DNA of 43,357 nucleotides from Clostridium sp. Marseille-P2415 (GTDB taxonomy: Bacteria; Bacillota; Clostridia; Lachnospirales; Lachnospiraceae), in contig NZ_LT732526.1 in the NCBI RefSeq assembly GCF_900155545.1, forward strand, positions 1,500,573-1,543,929. The letters run 5' to 3'. The notes under the pieces were generated by a model. It was given only the letters and a program-made list of their open reading frames with translations, was not told the DNA's origin and made no database searches. Shown in pieces: positions 33,541 through 42,333 of this stretch. Position 1 is the stretch's first letter, and each line of letters begins with the position of its first letter. The translations under genes and the position numbers were made by a program.

Positions 33541-33869
33541 TAATTTTTCATACCTCCATCTCTTTCTTTATCCAATTTTACATTTCTTTTATAAAGCCAC
33601 ATATCGTATGTAATTTCAACAAAATTCAAAAAATAGAAAAACCAGGACAGAAAGAACAGCCAGTCATAGGCAGAATGTGCATAATAATACAAAATATATT
33701 TTCTGGCGATCCCAAAAATATACCCCAGCCATATAAAAAACTCAAAATGCAGACTCTTTCCTTTTGCAGTTCTCGATACATAAGACTTATAGATTGAAAA
33801 CGGCCAGGACAGCCCAAATCCGACAATCATAAGCGTTTCCAATAAATTTGATACCATTGTTATGTCCAT
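33516..33869 (-). CDS. Small PQ-loop / SemiSWEET-like membrane protein
   Basis: A 117-residue protein with three predicted helices (about 8-25, 42-62 and 68-90) and a charged tail. FGLSWPFSIYKSYVSRTAKGKSLHFEFFIWLGYIFGI resembles the PQ-loop repeat of SemiSWEET-type small transporters, with SWP in place of PQ. It starts 23 bases after the second CoA-transferase stop codon and has a GGGGG site, so it belongs to the 4-hydroxybutyrate operon. Transport of a pathway acid or a sugar is possible; the substrate is unknown. Confidence 0.75.
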   Translation of the reverse strand: MDITMVSNLLETLMIVGFGLSWPFSIYKSYVSRTAKGKSLHFEFFIWLGYIFGIARKYILYYYAHSAYDWLFFLSWFFYFLNFVEITYDMWLYKRNVKLDKERDGGMKNYHVTDPES

Positions 33870-33892
33870 ATAATTCCCCCTTAGATTCGCAG

Positions 33893-35200
33893 TTAAAATG
33901 CTTCCCTGAAACGTTTCTCAAATTCTTCTGTCAGTCCGTCGCGGAATTGCGGTGCGGCAATTTTTATCAGTTCTCTCCCCCGTTCCCTCAGGGATTTCCC
34001 CTTTAAATGGGCGATTCCATATTCAGTTACAATATAATCCACGTCATTTCTACTTGTGGTCACAGCAGCTCCTTCCGTCAGAAAAGGGACGATCTTTGAT
34101 ATGGTTCCTCCCTTGGTGGCAGATCCAAATGCGATGACCGATCTTCCTCCTTTCGATGCGGAAGCACCTCTGATAAAATCCATCTGTCCCCCGACTGCAG
34201 AGTATTGCTTCAGTCCGATCGACTCCGCGCAGACCTGCCCCATCAGATCAATCTGCAAAGCCGAATTAATGGATACCACATTGTCATTCTGACTTATGAC
34301 AAACGGATCATTTACATAGCTTACAGGCATCATACATATGGCTGGATTATCATTTACAAAATCATACAGTTCTCTGGTACCCATCATGAATGTAATTACC
34401 ATCCTGCCTCTGTCTATATTTTTCTTTTTTCCGGTAATTGCGCCTGTCTCATACAGATCCATAATCCCATCGGAAATCATCTCGGAATGGATACCCAGAT
34501 CCTTTTTATCCCCCAAAAACTTCAAAACCGCATCTGGGATCGCACCGATTCCAAGCTGCAGACAGTCTCCGTCACGCACAAGACCGGCAATATTGGCTCC
34601 GATTTTCTCCTCTACTTCCCCGATTGCCGGACGGCTGTGTTCATGAATGGGTTCCTCACTTTCAACAATGGATTCCAGTTTGTTTACATGAATAAAATTA
34701 TCCCCCATGACTCTCGGCATATTGGGGTTTACAACTCCAATTACCTTCGTTTCCGGTCTTTCTCCAACTTCCTTTGCAAAATCGCAGGATAACCCATAAC
34801 TGCAGTACCCATGTTCATCCGGCTGGGACAGAGTTACAAGAAATACATCTGCCGGTTCTGTATTGGTCACGAAATCAGGAATCCGGTGAAAGAAAACAGG
34901 TACAAAATCTCCTTTTCCCTCTGCAATATAACTTCTGCTTCTGGCTCCTATAAACAGAGAGGAATATTTAAAATGCTTTTCCAGCCCCGGCTCAAAATAT
35001 TTGCATATCCCCATATCATGCTGCTGGACAATATGGATATCCCTTAAATCCTGTTCCACTACATAATCCACCATTGCACTTACAAGCAAATCCGGTTCTG
35101 CTGCCGCATGGGCAATTAACACCGTATCGCCGGAACGGATTATTTTTACTGCCTCCTGAGGGGAGGTTACCTTTGAAGCATACGTTTTTCTCCAGTCCAT
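33893..35200 (-). CDS. 4-hydroxybutyrate CoA-transferase, second copy
   Basis: A 435-residue enzyme of the acetyl-CoA hydrolase/transferase family, of the AbfT/Cat2 type. It moves CoA between acetyl-CoA or butyryl-CoA and 4-hydroxybutyrate through a glutamyl-CoA intermediate; the likely Glu is in LGIHSEMISDG. QLGIGAIPDAVLKFLG and the C-terminal VTEYGIAHLKGKSLRERGREL are family motifs. ATG 35200 with an AGGAGG site is preferred to the longer frame to 35287, which enters the preceding gene. It starts 4 bases after the first copy and is clearly its duplicate. Confidence 0.9.
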   Translation of the reverse strand: MDWRKTYASKVTSPQEAVKIIRSGDTVLIAHAAAEPDLLVSAMVDYVVEQDLRDIHIVQQHDMGICKYFEPGLEKHFKYSSLFIGARSRSYIAEGKGDFVPVFFHRIPDFVTNTEPADVFLVTLSQPDEHGYCSYGLSCDFAKEVGERPETKVIGVVNPNMPRVMGDNFIHVNKLESIVESEEPIHEHSRPAIGEVEEKIGANIAGLVRDGDCLQLGIGAIPDAVLKFLGDKKDLGIHSEMISDGIMDLYETGAITGKKKNIDRGRMVITFMMGTRELYDFVNDNPAICMMPVSYVNDPFVISQNDNVVSINSALQIDLMGQVCAESIGLKQYSAVGGQMDFIRGASASKGGRSVIAFGSATKGGTISKIVPFLTEGAAVTTSRNDVDYIVTEYGIAHLKGKSLRERGRELIKIAAPQFRDGLTEEFEKRFREAF

Positions 35201-35204
35201 AAGC

Positions 35205-36521
35205 TTACACCTCCTGATATTTTTCTGCAAACCGTCTCTCAAATTCTTCTGCAAGATCATCCCGGAACTGAGGGGCAGCAATTCCAACCAACTGACGTGC
35301 CCGTTCTCTGAGCGTATTTCCCTTCATTTTAGCGATTCCATATTCTGTTACAATATAGTTCACATCATTCCTGCCGGCAGTTACGGTACCTCCCCTGGTC
35401 AGATAGGGAACAATTTTTGAAATCGTGCCTTTTTTTGCTGTTGAAGGAAAGGCCAGAATAGACCGTCCTCCTTTTGAGAAAGAAGCTCCCCGGATAAAGT
35501 CCACCTGACCGCCGATCCCGGAAAACTGTTTTAACCCGATTGCTTCGGAACATGCCTCTCCCATAAGGTTTACTTCTAAGGAGGAATTGATGGAAACCAG
35601 GTGATCGTTCTTTCCTATGATTACCGGATGATTGACATAATCCACCGGTGCCATATAAATGCCGGGATTGTCGTCTGCGAAATCATACAGCCGTTTCGTT
35701 CCCATAAGGAATGACACCACCATCTTATCCCGATTAAAATTCTTTACCCGGCAGTTGATAACCCCCTTTTCATACAGATCAATCACACCATCGGAAATCA
35801 TCTCAGAATGAATGCCCAGATCCTTTTTATTCCCAAGAAATTTTAAAACTGCATCCGGGATGGCCCCGATCCCAAGCTGCAAACAGTCCCCATTGTTAAC
35901 CAAAGAGGCAATGTGTTCTCCTATCGCCATCTCTGTCTCACCGATTTTAGGAAGCCCCAGCTCCGGTAAAGGCGTATCATCTTCCACAATCACATCGATC
36001 TCGCTTACATGGATAAAACTGTCTCCCAGGGTACGCGGCATATTGGGATTTAAGACTGCAATCAGTTTCGCACCCTCCACCTCTGCTGCCGGTTTTGTAT
36101 AGTCACAGGAAACACCAAAGCTGCAGTAACCGTCTTCATCCGGCAGGGACAGAGTTGCCAGTACCACATCCGGCCGTTTTATATTGCGGTAGAAATCAGG
36201 CGTCTGGTAAAAGTAGCAGGGTGTGAAATCTCCCCGTCCGCTGTTGACACAATCCCTGGTTTTCGCCCCGAGAAAAAGGCTGTTTTCTCTGAAATGTTTT
36301 TCCATTCCCGGCTGGGCATAGAGGGAATGCCCCATATCCACCTGCTGAAAAATTTCAATCTCCCGTAAATCAGCTTTAACCGCATAATCCACCATTGTAT
36401 CAACTAATTTAACCGGTTCCCCCACCGCATGGCCAATTACCACGCGGTCGCCGGATTTTATTGTCTTAACGGCCTCTTCCATGGTTTTCAGTTTTGATGT
36501 ATATATTTTTCTCCAGTCCAT
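35205..36521 (-). CDS. 4-hydroxybutyrate CoA-transferase, first copy
   Basis: A 438-residue paralogue of the next gene, sharing the MDWRK start and most motifs (LGIHSEMISDG with the likely catalytic Glu, QLGIGAIPDAVLKFLG, VTEYGIAKMKGNTLRERARQL). It differs in the substrate-facing stretches, for example GHAVGEPVKL against AHAAAEPDLL, so the two may prefer different acids. One could activate 4-hydroxybutyrate and the other succinate or crotonate/butyrate (inference). It lies 18 bases after abfD. Confidence 0.9.
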   Translation of the reverse strand: MDWRKIYTSKLKTMEEAVKTIKSGDRVVIGHAVGEPVKLVDTMVDYAVKADLREIEIFQQVDMGHSLYAQPGMEKHFRENSLFLGAKTRDCVNSGRGDFTPCYFYQTPDFYRNIKRPDVVLATLSLPDEDGYCSFGVSCDYTKPAAEVEGAKLIAVLNPNMPRTLGDSFIHVSEIDVIVEDDTPLPELGLPKIGETEMAIGEHIASLVNNGDCLQLGIGAIPDAVLKFLGNKKDLGIHSEMISDGVIDLYEKGVINCRVKNFNRDKMVVSFLMGTKRLYDFADDNPGIYMAPVDYVNHPVIIGKNDHLVSINSSLEVNLMGEACSEAIGLKQFSGIGGQVDFIRGASFSKGGRSILAFPSTAKKGTISKIVPYLTRGGTVTAGRNDVNYIVTEYGIAKMKGNTLRERARQLVGIAAPQFRDDLAEEFERRFAEKYQEV

Positions 36522-36539
36522 ACTTATGTAACCTCACCT

Positions 36540-37994
36540 TTATTCCTGTTCTTTGATTTTTGCAATCGCTTTGGCAAGTTCTTTCTTCCTTCCAATGTTG
36601 CCCTGGCGTGATATCATAATGCGCTGTGCCTGCGGAGAACCTGCACCGTGCATGGATTCTGTCCGATAACCTACTGCTGCAGTTCCCAGGGTCAAATTCT
36701 CAATCAGACGCAGGATTCTAAGACGATTTTCCGTAGACACCCCTTCGGTTCCTTTTAAATACTTCCTCACATAGCCGCCGATCTCCGGATTGTCTAAATC
36801 CTTTTCAGAAGGAGCCGTTACCATAAGACCTCCGGCAATGTCCTCTGCCAGACGGGCGATTTCATATGGGAATCTGGTGACATTCTGTTTGCATACATTG
36901 GCAAGCAGAAGATCAATGATATAGTTCCCTGATTCTGTCGGTGTTCCCTCGGCAGAGCATGCAATCCCGCAGCAATACAGAGTTTCATTTAAATGGGTCA
37001 TTTCGATTAATTTGTCTTTGATATGAGAAGCCTTCGGAACTCCGTTATAATCTGCTGCCAGCGCGGCTGCACCAATTAAAACATCCCCCACGCCCACTTT
37101 ACAGCCGCCATAGGACTGTCTGTGGTATCCTGCAAAGCGCTCAACCAGCATCCCTGCAAACTCAAATTCCCCGTTCATAAAGATCCGGTCATTGGGAACA
37201 AATACATCATCAAATACCACAAGAGCTTCCACTCCGCCGAATTCACTGTTTCCAACATCCATCTGAGAGTCTTCCAGCTTCCTTGTATCACAGGACTGTC
37301 TTCCGATAATCATTGTAATACCTTCTGCATCGGTGGGAACTGCAAAGGATACCGCAAAGTCTTTGTCATCCGGTCCCATAGCAACGGTAGGCATAACAAT
37401 CACTTCCTGAGAATTGATGATTCCGGTCTGATGAGCCTTTGCTCCTCTTACTACGATTCCATCGTCACGGCGTTCTACTACCCTTAAATACAGATCCAGA
37501 TCAGGCTGTTCATGGGGTGCCAATCCTCTGTCACCTTTCGGATCTGTCATCGCTCCATCCACGGTTAAATCCTTATCCTGAACCATGCGGAGATATTTTT
37601 TAAAATTATCATGATAATGAGTCCCATACTTCTGATCAATCTCATAAGTGGTGGACCACTCCGCGTTAAAGGCATCCATTCCCACACAGCGCTGGAAACA
37701 GGCAGCCGTTTTCTGACCGCACAGTCTCTGCATTTTAACCTTTTTGATAAGATCATCGGTGCTTCTGTGAATGTTAGCAAACCGGTTGATTTTACGCCCG
37801 TCATCCAGAGTTACCGTCATCAAATCCTCATATTCCGGCATCTGTGCCAGATCGTATGTAGCTTTTACAGAATTAAGGGATGGTCTTAGAATCGGATGGT
37901 CTATTGGGTTTTCTATCTTTTCCCCAAACATATAAATATTCAGCTTCATGTTACGCATGCTTTCTACAAATTCTTCCCCTGTCATTAATGCCAT
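36540..37994 (-). CDS. abfD: 4-hydroxybutyryl-CoA dehydratase / vinylacetyl-CoA isomerase
   Basis: A 484-residue flavoprotein with a [4Fe-4S] cluster that converts 4-hydroxybutyryl-CoA to crotonyl-CoA. The cluster ligands known from Clostridium aminobutyricum are conserved: Cys99 and Cys103 (AACFQRC) and the His-x6-Cys pair, here His291 and Cys298 (GYHRQSYGGC). The acyl-CoA-dehydrogenase-like fold and the C-terminal ESMHGAGSPQAQRIMI are typical. ATG 37994 with AGGAGG fits; ATG 37985 is an alternative. The enzyme is oxygen-sensitive, fitting a strict anaerobe. Confidence 0.97.
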   Translation of the reverse strand: MALMTGEEFVESMRNMKLNIYMFGEKIENPIDHPILRPSLNSVKATYDLAQMPEYEDLMTVTLDDGRKINRFANIHRSTDDLIKKVKMQRLCGQKTAACFQRCVGMDAFNAEWSTTYEIDQKYGTHYHDNFKKYLRMVQDKDLTVDGAMTDPKGDRGLAPHEQPDLDLYLRVVERRDDGIVVRGAKAHQTGIINSQEVIVMPTVAMGPDDKDFAVSFAVPTDAEGITMIIGRQSCDTRKLEDSQMDVGNSEFGGVEALVVFDDVFVPNDRIFMNGEFEFAGMLVERFAGYHRQSYGGCKVGVGDVLIGAAALAADYNGVPKASHIKDKLIEMTHLNETLYCCGIACSAEGTPTESGNYIIDLLLANVCKQNVTRFPYEIARLAEDIAGGLMVTAPSEKDLDNPEIGGYVRKYLKGTEGVSTENRLRILRLIENLTLGTAAVGYRTESMHGAGSPQAQRIMISRQGNIGRKKELAKAIAKIKEQE

Positions 37995-38063
37995 GATCCT
38001 CTCCTCCTTTTGCTGCGCTCCTAATATATCTCTTTGATTTGGAGCACAAGCATATATTCTAAA

Positions 38064-39179
38064 TTAATATAGTTCCTGATAAATTTTTAAAACCCTCTCC
38101 GCATTGAAAGGTACAAAATTATTTGCCATCAGTCTGCTCTGCTGTTCCATAACGCTCTTTGTGAAAATCTTTAAATCCTCCGGCTTGACACCGTATTCAT
38201 GAAGCGGTTTTTTGGGAATAATTGTGCTTAACAGTTCATCCAGCTTGTCATAAACCACATTGGCATCACAGCCCAGCAATCCGGACAGCTTCTGGTTCAG
38301 AACGGCAATCTCACCCTCCTTACGAATCTCCATATAATTTTTCAGTACACCGGTAAACATCGCATAATTGCTTTCTCCATGAGCCACATGATAGGTCCCT
38401 CCCAAAGGATAGCTGGTGGCGTGGACGGCAGCACAGCCTGCGGTTCCAAATGCGATTCCTGCATAATTGCTGGCAATTAAAAAGTCCTTCATAAGTGGTA
38501 ATCTGGCATCTTTTCCATTGGCTGCAATGGCCTGATAACCTTTTAAAATCATCTCAATCGCCTGATACCCAAACAGCTTGGTATAAGATGTTGCCTTAGG
38601 AGAAAGGCTTGATTCTACCGCATGGACCAGCGCATCAATGGAACTGGTTGCAAATACGGAAAATGGAAGCCCCTTTAAAAGCTCAGGTACCAGTACGGCA
38701 TGCTCTGCATACATATGGGGAGATACAAGACCTACCTTTGTACCAAGCCTGGTTCTGTTGATAATGGAAATATTTGTTACCTCGCTTCCGGTCCCGCAGG
38801 TCGTCGGCAGAATGACCAGTTCATGCTTCTTTTTTATACTCTCCGGATTGGCATAAAGAGAATCCAGAGAATCTCCTGCTGATACTGCCAGCACTTTCGC
38901 AATATCAATGACCGTACCTCCGCCAATCGCAATAATTCTTTTACAGTTATATTGATCCGCCGTTTTTAAAATGGCATCCACCATAACGTCCGTAGGTTCT
39001 CCTGTGCCATATGCTTCCTGAAAAATGGCAGGAACGTTCAGACCCAGATGTCCGAAATACGGCTGATATATGTATTCATTCGTCAACACCAGATCCTGAC
39101 TTCCCAGATCAAATTCTTTTGCAAATTCCGCACAGGTATTAAAATATGAAATCTGAGACTTTAAGATAATTTCATTCAT
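38064..39179 (-). CDS. 4hbD: 4-hydroxybutyrate dehydrogenase (iron-type alcohol dehydrogenase)
   Basis: A 371-residue group III metal-dependent alcohol dehydrogenase, the length of Clostridium kluyveri 4HbD. It reduces succinate semialdehyde to 4-hydroxybutyrate. AIGGGTVIDIAKVLA binds the nucleotide; TTCGTGSEVTN follows; the metal-site segments are SSIDALVHAVESSLSP and the His-rich HATSYPLGGTYHVAHGESN. It starts 11 bases after sucD, and an AGGAGG site is present. Confidence 0.95.
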   Translation of the reverse strand: MNEIILKSQISYFNTCAEFAKEFDLGSQDLVLTNEYIYQPYFGHLGLNVPAIFQEAYGTGEPTDVMVDAILKTADQYNCKRIIAIGGGTVIDIAKVLAVSAGDSLDSLYANPESIKKKHELVILPTTCGTGSEVTNISIINRTRLGTKVGLVSPHMYAEHAVLVPELLKGLPFSVFATSSIDALVHAVESSLSPKATSYTKLFGYQAIEMILKGYQAIAANGKDARLPLMKDFLIASNYAGIAFGTAGCAAVHATSYPLGGTYHVAHGESNYAMFTGVLKNYMEIRKEGEIAVLNQKLSGLLGCDANVVYDKLDELLSTIIPKKPLHEYGVKPEDLKIFTKSVMEQQSRLMANNFVPFNAERVLKIYQELY

Positions 39180-39190
39180 GCCCTGCCCTC

Positions 39191-40549
39191 CTAAGCAAAA
39201 ATTTCTTCATCAGATGGCTGCTTCCAATCCTTCTTAATAAATGCAATCCGGCTTTTGTTCATCAGATGGGTGTAGAACAGATTTTCACTGATCGCGTTGT
39301 TGCCCCAGCTTCCACAGCCAAGGGTTGTGGTAGGATTCAGAGAATTTGCAAAGGCTCCCCCTGCCATACTGGAACAGGTCTGGTTGACTACCACACGGCT
39401 TACCGGCAGCTTCACACCTGCATATTCAATATGCTCCTGGTTATCCGACTGGATATCTGCCGTGTGTCCTTCTCCTTCATAAACCAGATTTTCATACGCA
39501 ATCTGTACTGCTTCCTCCCATGTCTTATAGCTGTATGCAGCCATGACCGGACACATCTTTTCCTTACTCCAAACCACACCGGCACCGTACTTTTCAGGTT
39601 TTACTACCAGCACCTTTGTAGTTTCCGGAACAGTGATCCCGGCTAGTTTTGCAATCGTCTGCACCGACTGTCCGACTACCTTTTTGTTAATCACACCGTC
39701 TGGAAATACCACATCTGCCAGTCTGTTAAGCACTGTCTGGTCATCCATATAATAAGCGCCCTGGGAAACAAACTCTTTTATAACAGTGTCGTAATCTTTT
39801 TCGGGAGCAATGATACTCTGGGTACCGGAACAGATAATCCCATTATCAAAGATACGGCTGGCTATCATGCGGCCTGCCGCTGCCTTGTAATCAATCCCCT
39901 CATCAATAAGCCCCTGGACATTCCCCGGTCCCACACCATAACTGGGTTTTCCGCTGGAATAAGCAGATTTTACAACTCCCATTCCGCCGGTAGCGATCAC
40001 CGCATCGCAGGCAGCCATCAGTTCATTGGTCAGATCAATGCTGGGGTCTTCAATTACCAGGAATATATCTCTGGGCACCCCCATCCGGTCTAATTCTTTA
40101 TAATATAATTCCGCTACCGCCATGGCACATTTCTTACTGCGGGGATGAGGAGCAATAATAATACTGTTCTGACATTTTACCGCATACATGGCATTGCACA
40201 TTGGTGTTACAATCGGATTGGTACAGGGTGTGGCTGCTGCAATGACTCCCATTGGCTTAGCCACCTCAATTAACCCTGCTTTTTCGTCTCTTCCAATGAT
40301 GCCTATGGATTTCCTGCCTTTTAAGGCATTCCAGATAATTCTGGATTTTGCTTTGTTTTTGGCAACCTTGTCTTCATAAACGCCCATTCTGCTTTCTTCC
40401 ACTGCCAGCTTTGCCAGTGACTCTGCATGTTCGAAAATCACCTTTCCAAACATCTTTACAATTTCGTCTGTTTTTTTCTGGTCATAGGTACTCAAAATCT
40501 GCTGTGCCTTTCTGGATCGTTCTACCAAATGTTGAATGATTTGACTCAT
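39191..40549 (-). CDS. sucD: CoA-acylating succinate-semialdehyde dehydrogenase
   Basis: A 452-residue CoA-dependent aldehyde dehydrogenase that reduces succinyl-CoA to succinate semialdehyde. ATPCTNPIVTPMCNAMYAVKC and the active-site cysteine in NGIICSGTQS are typical of the SucD/AdhE-N group, and VGPGNVQGLID binds the cofactor. ATG 40549 with AAGGAGG is chosen over 40582. It is the first gene of the operon; the pathway name rests on the neighbours as well as on similarity to SucD. Confidence 0.92.
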   Translation of the reverse strand: MSQIIQHLVERSRKAQQILSTYDQKKTDEIVKMFGKVIFEHAESLAKLAVEESRMGVYEDKVAKNKAKSRIIWNALKGRKSIGIIGRDEKAGLIEVAKPMGVIAAATPCTNPIVTPMCNAMYAVKCQNSIIIAPHPRSKKCAMAVAELYYKELDRMGVPRDIFLVIEDPSIDLTNELMAACDAVIATGGMGVVKSAYSSGKPSYGVGPGNVQGLIDEGIDYKAAAGRMIASRIFDNGIICSGTQSIIAPEKDYDTVIKEFVSQGAYYMDDQTVLNRLADVVFPDGVINKKVVGQSVQTIAKLAGITVPETTKVLVVKPEKYGAGVVWSKEKMCPVMAAYSYKTWEEAVQIAYENLVYEGEGHTADIQSDNQEHIEYAGVKLPVSRVVVNQTCSSMAGGAFANSLNPTTTLGCGSWGNNAISENLFYTHLMNKSRIAFIKKDWKQPSDEEIFA

Positions 40550-40863
40550 TTTATTCCTCCTTGTTAGTGATTTTTTTAACATTGTTTCCAGTTATTATTT
40601 TAACGCTTTTTCCCCTTGAAGGAAAATACAAATAACTTATCATAAACAATAGAATTTTTGTATAGTTTTTTTTTTGCACTTTAACTAATTTTTATGGTTG
40701 AAAATAATTATGAAGATTATAAAATCCTGAAAACGCTGTCTTTATCAAGTTATTTTTTTAACAATCAGAGCAGGAATTCTTCCTGTTTTGTTTATTTGAA
40801 AACTGAACTCTATCGAATCGGTATAGAAATATAAATCCCACCTTTTTTAATCTTCCAAACAGT
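40550..40863. other. Divergent AT-rich region upstream of sucD
   Basis: More than 300 bases without a gene between sucD and the hydroxyacid dehydrogenase. It is very AT-rich with long A/T runs. No -35/-10 pair for sucD is convincing, and I did not find an inverted repeat clear enough to call an operator. It must hold the promoter of the 4-hydroxybutyrate operon. Confidence 0.5.
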
Positions 40864-40904
40864 GGTATAATGAATTTTGCAGGGCCGCAGTCACTGCGGC
40901 CCTG
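40863..40904 (+). promoter_or_regulatory. Extended -10 promoter with a GC-rich hairpin at the transcript start
   Basis: TGGTATAAT (40863-40871) is an extended -10 box with no clear -35. The expected start (about 40878) is followed at once by a perfect 10-bp hairpin (40880-40889 with 40895-40904), which lacks a T-run on the plus strand. It may stabilise the mRNA 5-prime end of the dehydrogenase gene. Confidence 0.55.
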
Positions 40905-40934
40905 AAATATGATACTATGATTGGAGTGATTCTT

Positions 40935-41882
40935 ATGAATATCGTACTGCTGGAATCCCTGGGAATCCCGGACAGCATACTGAATGAATGCGCAAAGCCA
41001 TTGATCGAAGCAGGACACAGCTTTACCGCTTATCCCAAAGACACGGACCCTGATGTACAGATCAAACGGGCCGGGAAGGCGGATGTCATCATGATTGCCA
41101 ATATGCCTTTATCCGGGCAGGTGATCTCTGCTTGTGAGAACTTGAAATTCATTGATGTAGCCTTTACAGGCGTTGACCACGTAGACCTGGAGACTGCAAA
41201 ATCGAGAGGAATCCATGTCAGCAATGCGGCCGGTTATTCCACCCAGGCTGTGGCAGAGCTGACCATCTGCATGATGCTTTCTCTTCTCCGGAATGTACCG
41301 CAGGTTGAAGCCCGCTGCAGGGAAGGAAAAACCAAGGACGGACTTGTGGGCTGTGAACTCATGGGAAAGACAGTGGGGATCATCGGCACCGGCGCTATCG
41401 GTACAAGAACTGCAGAGCTTTGTTCTGCTTTTGGCTGCAGGGTTTTGGGATACAAACGCCGCCCGACAGGAAACGAGCCCTCTTTTATCGAGTTCGTATC
41501 TCTTGATGAACTGCTGTCCCGTTCCGATATTGTCAGCCTCCATTGCCCTTTAAATGAAGATTCCCGTCATTTAATAAACAAGGATACCATCGCTAAAATG
41601 AAAAAGGGCGCTTACATAATCAACGCAGCCCGGGGCCCTGTGGTGGATTCCCATGCCCTGGCCGAGGCTTTGAATAACGGCTATCTTTCCGGTGCCGGAA
41701 TCGACGTTTTTGAAACAGAGCCTCCTCTTGACCCGGCCCATCCGCTGCTTAACAGCAAAAATACCATAGCCACACCTCATGTAGCCTTTGCTTCGGCAGA
41801 ATCCATGGAAACCCGTGCAAGAATTGTGTTTGACAACATCACCAAATGGCTGGAGGGCCGTCAGACTAATGTGATTCTTTAA
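40935..41882 (+). CDS. D-isomer-specific 2-hydroxyacid dehydrogenase
   Basis: A 315-residue NAD-dependent dehydrogenase. The Rossmann loop is VGIIGTGAIGTRTAEL; the catalytic Arg is in NAARGPVVD, the Glu in FETEPPLD and the His in TPHVAFAS. It could reduce glyoxylate, hydroxypyruvate or another 2-oxoacid; the exact substrate is not clear. ATG 40935 is chosen with its GGAG site over ATG 40917. It has its own promoter and is divergent from sucD. Confidence 0.93.
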   Translation: MNIVLLESLGIPDSILNECAKPLIEAGHSFTAYPKDTDPDVQIKRAGKADVIMIANMPLSGQVISACENLKFIDVAFTGVDHVDLETAKSRGIHVSNAAGYSTQAVAELTICMMLSLLRNVPQVEARCREGKTKDGLVGCELMGKTVGIIGTGAIGTRTAELCSAFGCRVLGYKRRPTGNEPSFIEFVSLDELLSRSDIVSLHCPLNEDSRHLINKDTIAKMKKGAYIINAARGPVVDSHALAEALNNGYLSGAGIDVFETEPPLDPAHPLLNSKNTIATPHVAFASAESMETRARIVFDNITKWLEGRQTNVIL

Positions 41883-41952
41883 AAAATGCAGAAATAAAAA
41901 ATCAGGTCCGGTTCCATTGCCAGGAATATTTTTTTATTTGTGCAAATAATAC

Positions 41953-41980
41953 TTGTAATTCAGAATCTTCGTGCTATAAT
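41953..41980 (+). promoter_or_regulatory. Promoter of the tRNA pair
   Basis: TTGTAA (41953-41958), a 16-base spacer and a perfect TATAAT (41975-41980), 8 bases before tRNA-Ala. Confidence 0.75.
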
Positions 41981-41988
41981 TTAGGCAT

Positions 41989-42061
41989 GGGGATATAGCT
42001 CAGCTGGGAGAGCGATGCGTTCGCAACGCATAGGTCACGAGTTCGAGTCTCGCTATCTCCA
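41989..42061 (+). tRNA. tRNA-Ala (anticodon CGC)
   Basis: A full cloverleaf: acceptor GGGGATA with TATCTCC, containing the G3-U70 pair that identifies alanine tRNAs; D arm GCTC/GAGC; anticodon stem ATGCG/CGCAT with loop TTCGCAA; T arm with TTCGAGT. The 3-prime CCA is not encoded. It reads GCG codons. Confidence 0.95.
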
Positions 42062-42067
42062 CGAAAT

Positions 42068-42141
42068 GGAAGTATAGCTCAGCCGGGATGAGCGTTCGCC
42101 TCACACGCGAAAGGTCATGGGTTCGAGCCCCATTACTTCCA
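42068..42141 (+). tRNA. tRNA-Val (anticodon CAC)
   Basis: A cloverleaf with acceptor GGAAGTA/TACTTCC, anticodon stem TTCGC/GCGAA, loop CTCACAC (anticodon CAC) and T arm ATGGG/CCCAT. CCA is not encoded. It lies 6 bases after tRNA-Ala and is clearly co-transcribed with it. It reads GTG codons. Confidence 0.95.
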
Positions 42142-42260
42142 TTTTTCAATAAACAGCAAAAGAAGCGGGGCTGTCGCACTAGTTGATTAAAATCAGCTGG
42201 TGCCCAGCTCTTTTGAGTGCTTTTAGAGTTCATTTTTATTCTGGATTTACGAACAAAGAA

Positions 42261-42319
42261 AAATAGCAGACAACTACTATACCTCTGATTGTTCAGCGGC
42301 TTTTAGTTGTCTGCTATTT
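42261..42319 (-). terminator. Terminator of the IS1182-like transposase gene
   Basis: A perfect 15-bp stem (42261-42275 with 42305-42319) follows the stop codon, with TTTTTCTTT after it on the minus strand. Confidence 0.8.
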
Positions 42320-42333
42320 AAGGTTTTTTAAAT

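Noticed and set aside
42000-42233. 77-codon minus-strand ORF containing GARTHDLSRVRR
   Set aside because: It is the antisense reading of the two tRNA genes, a common false gene call.
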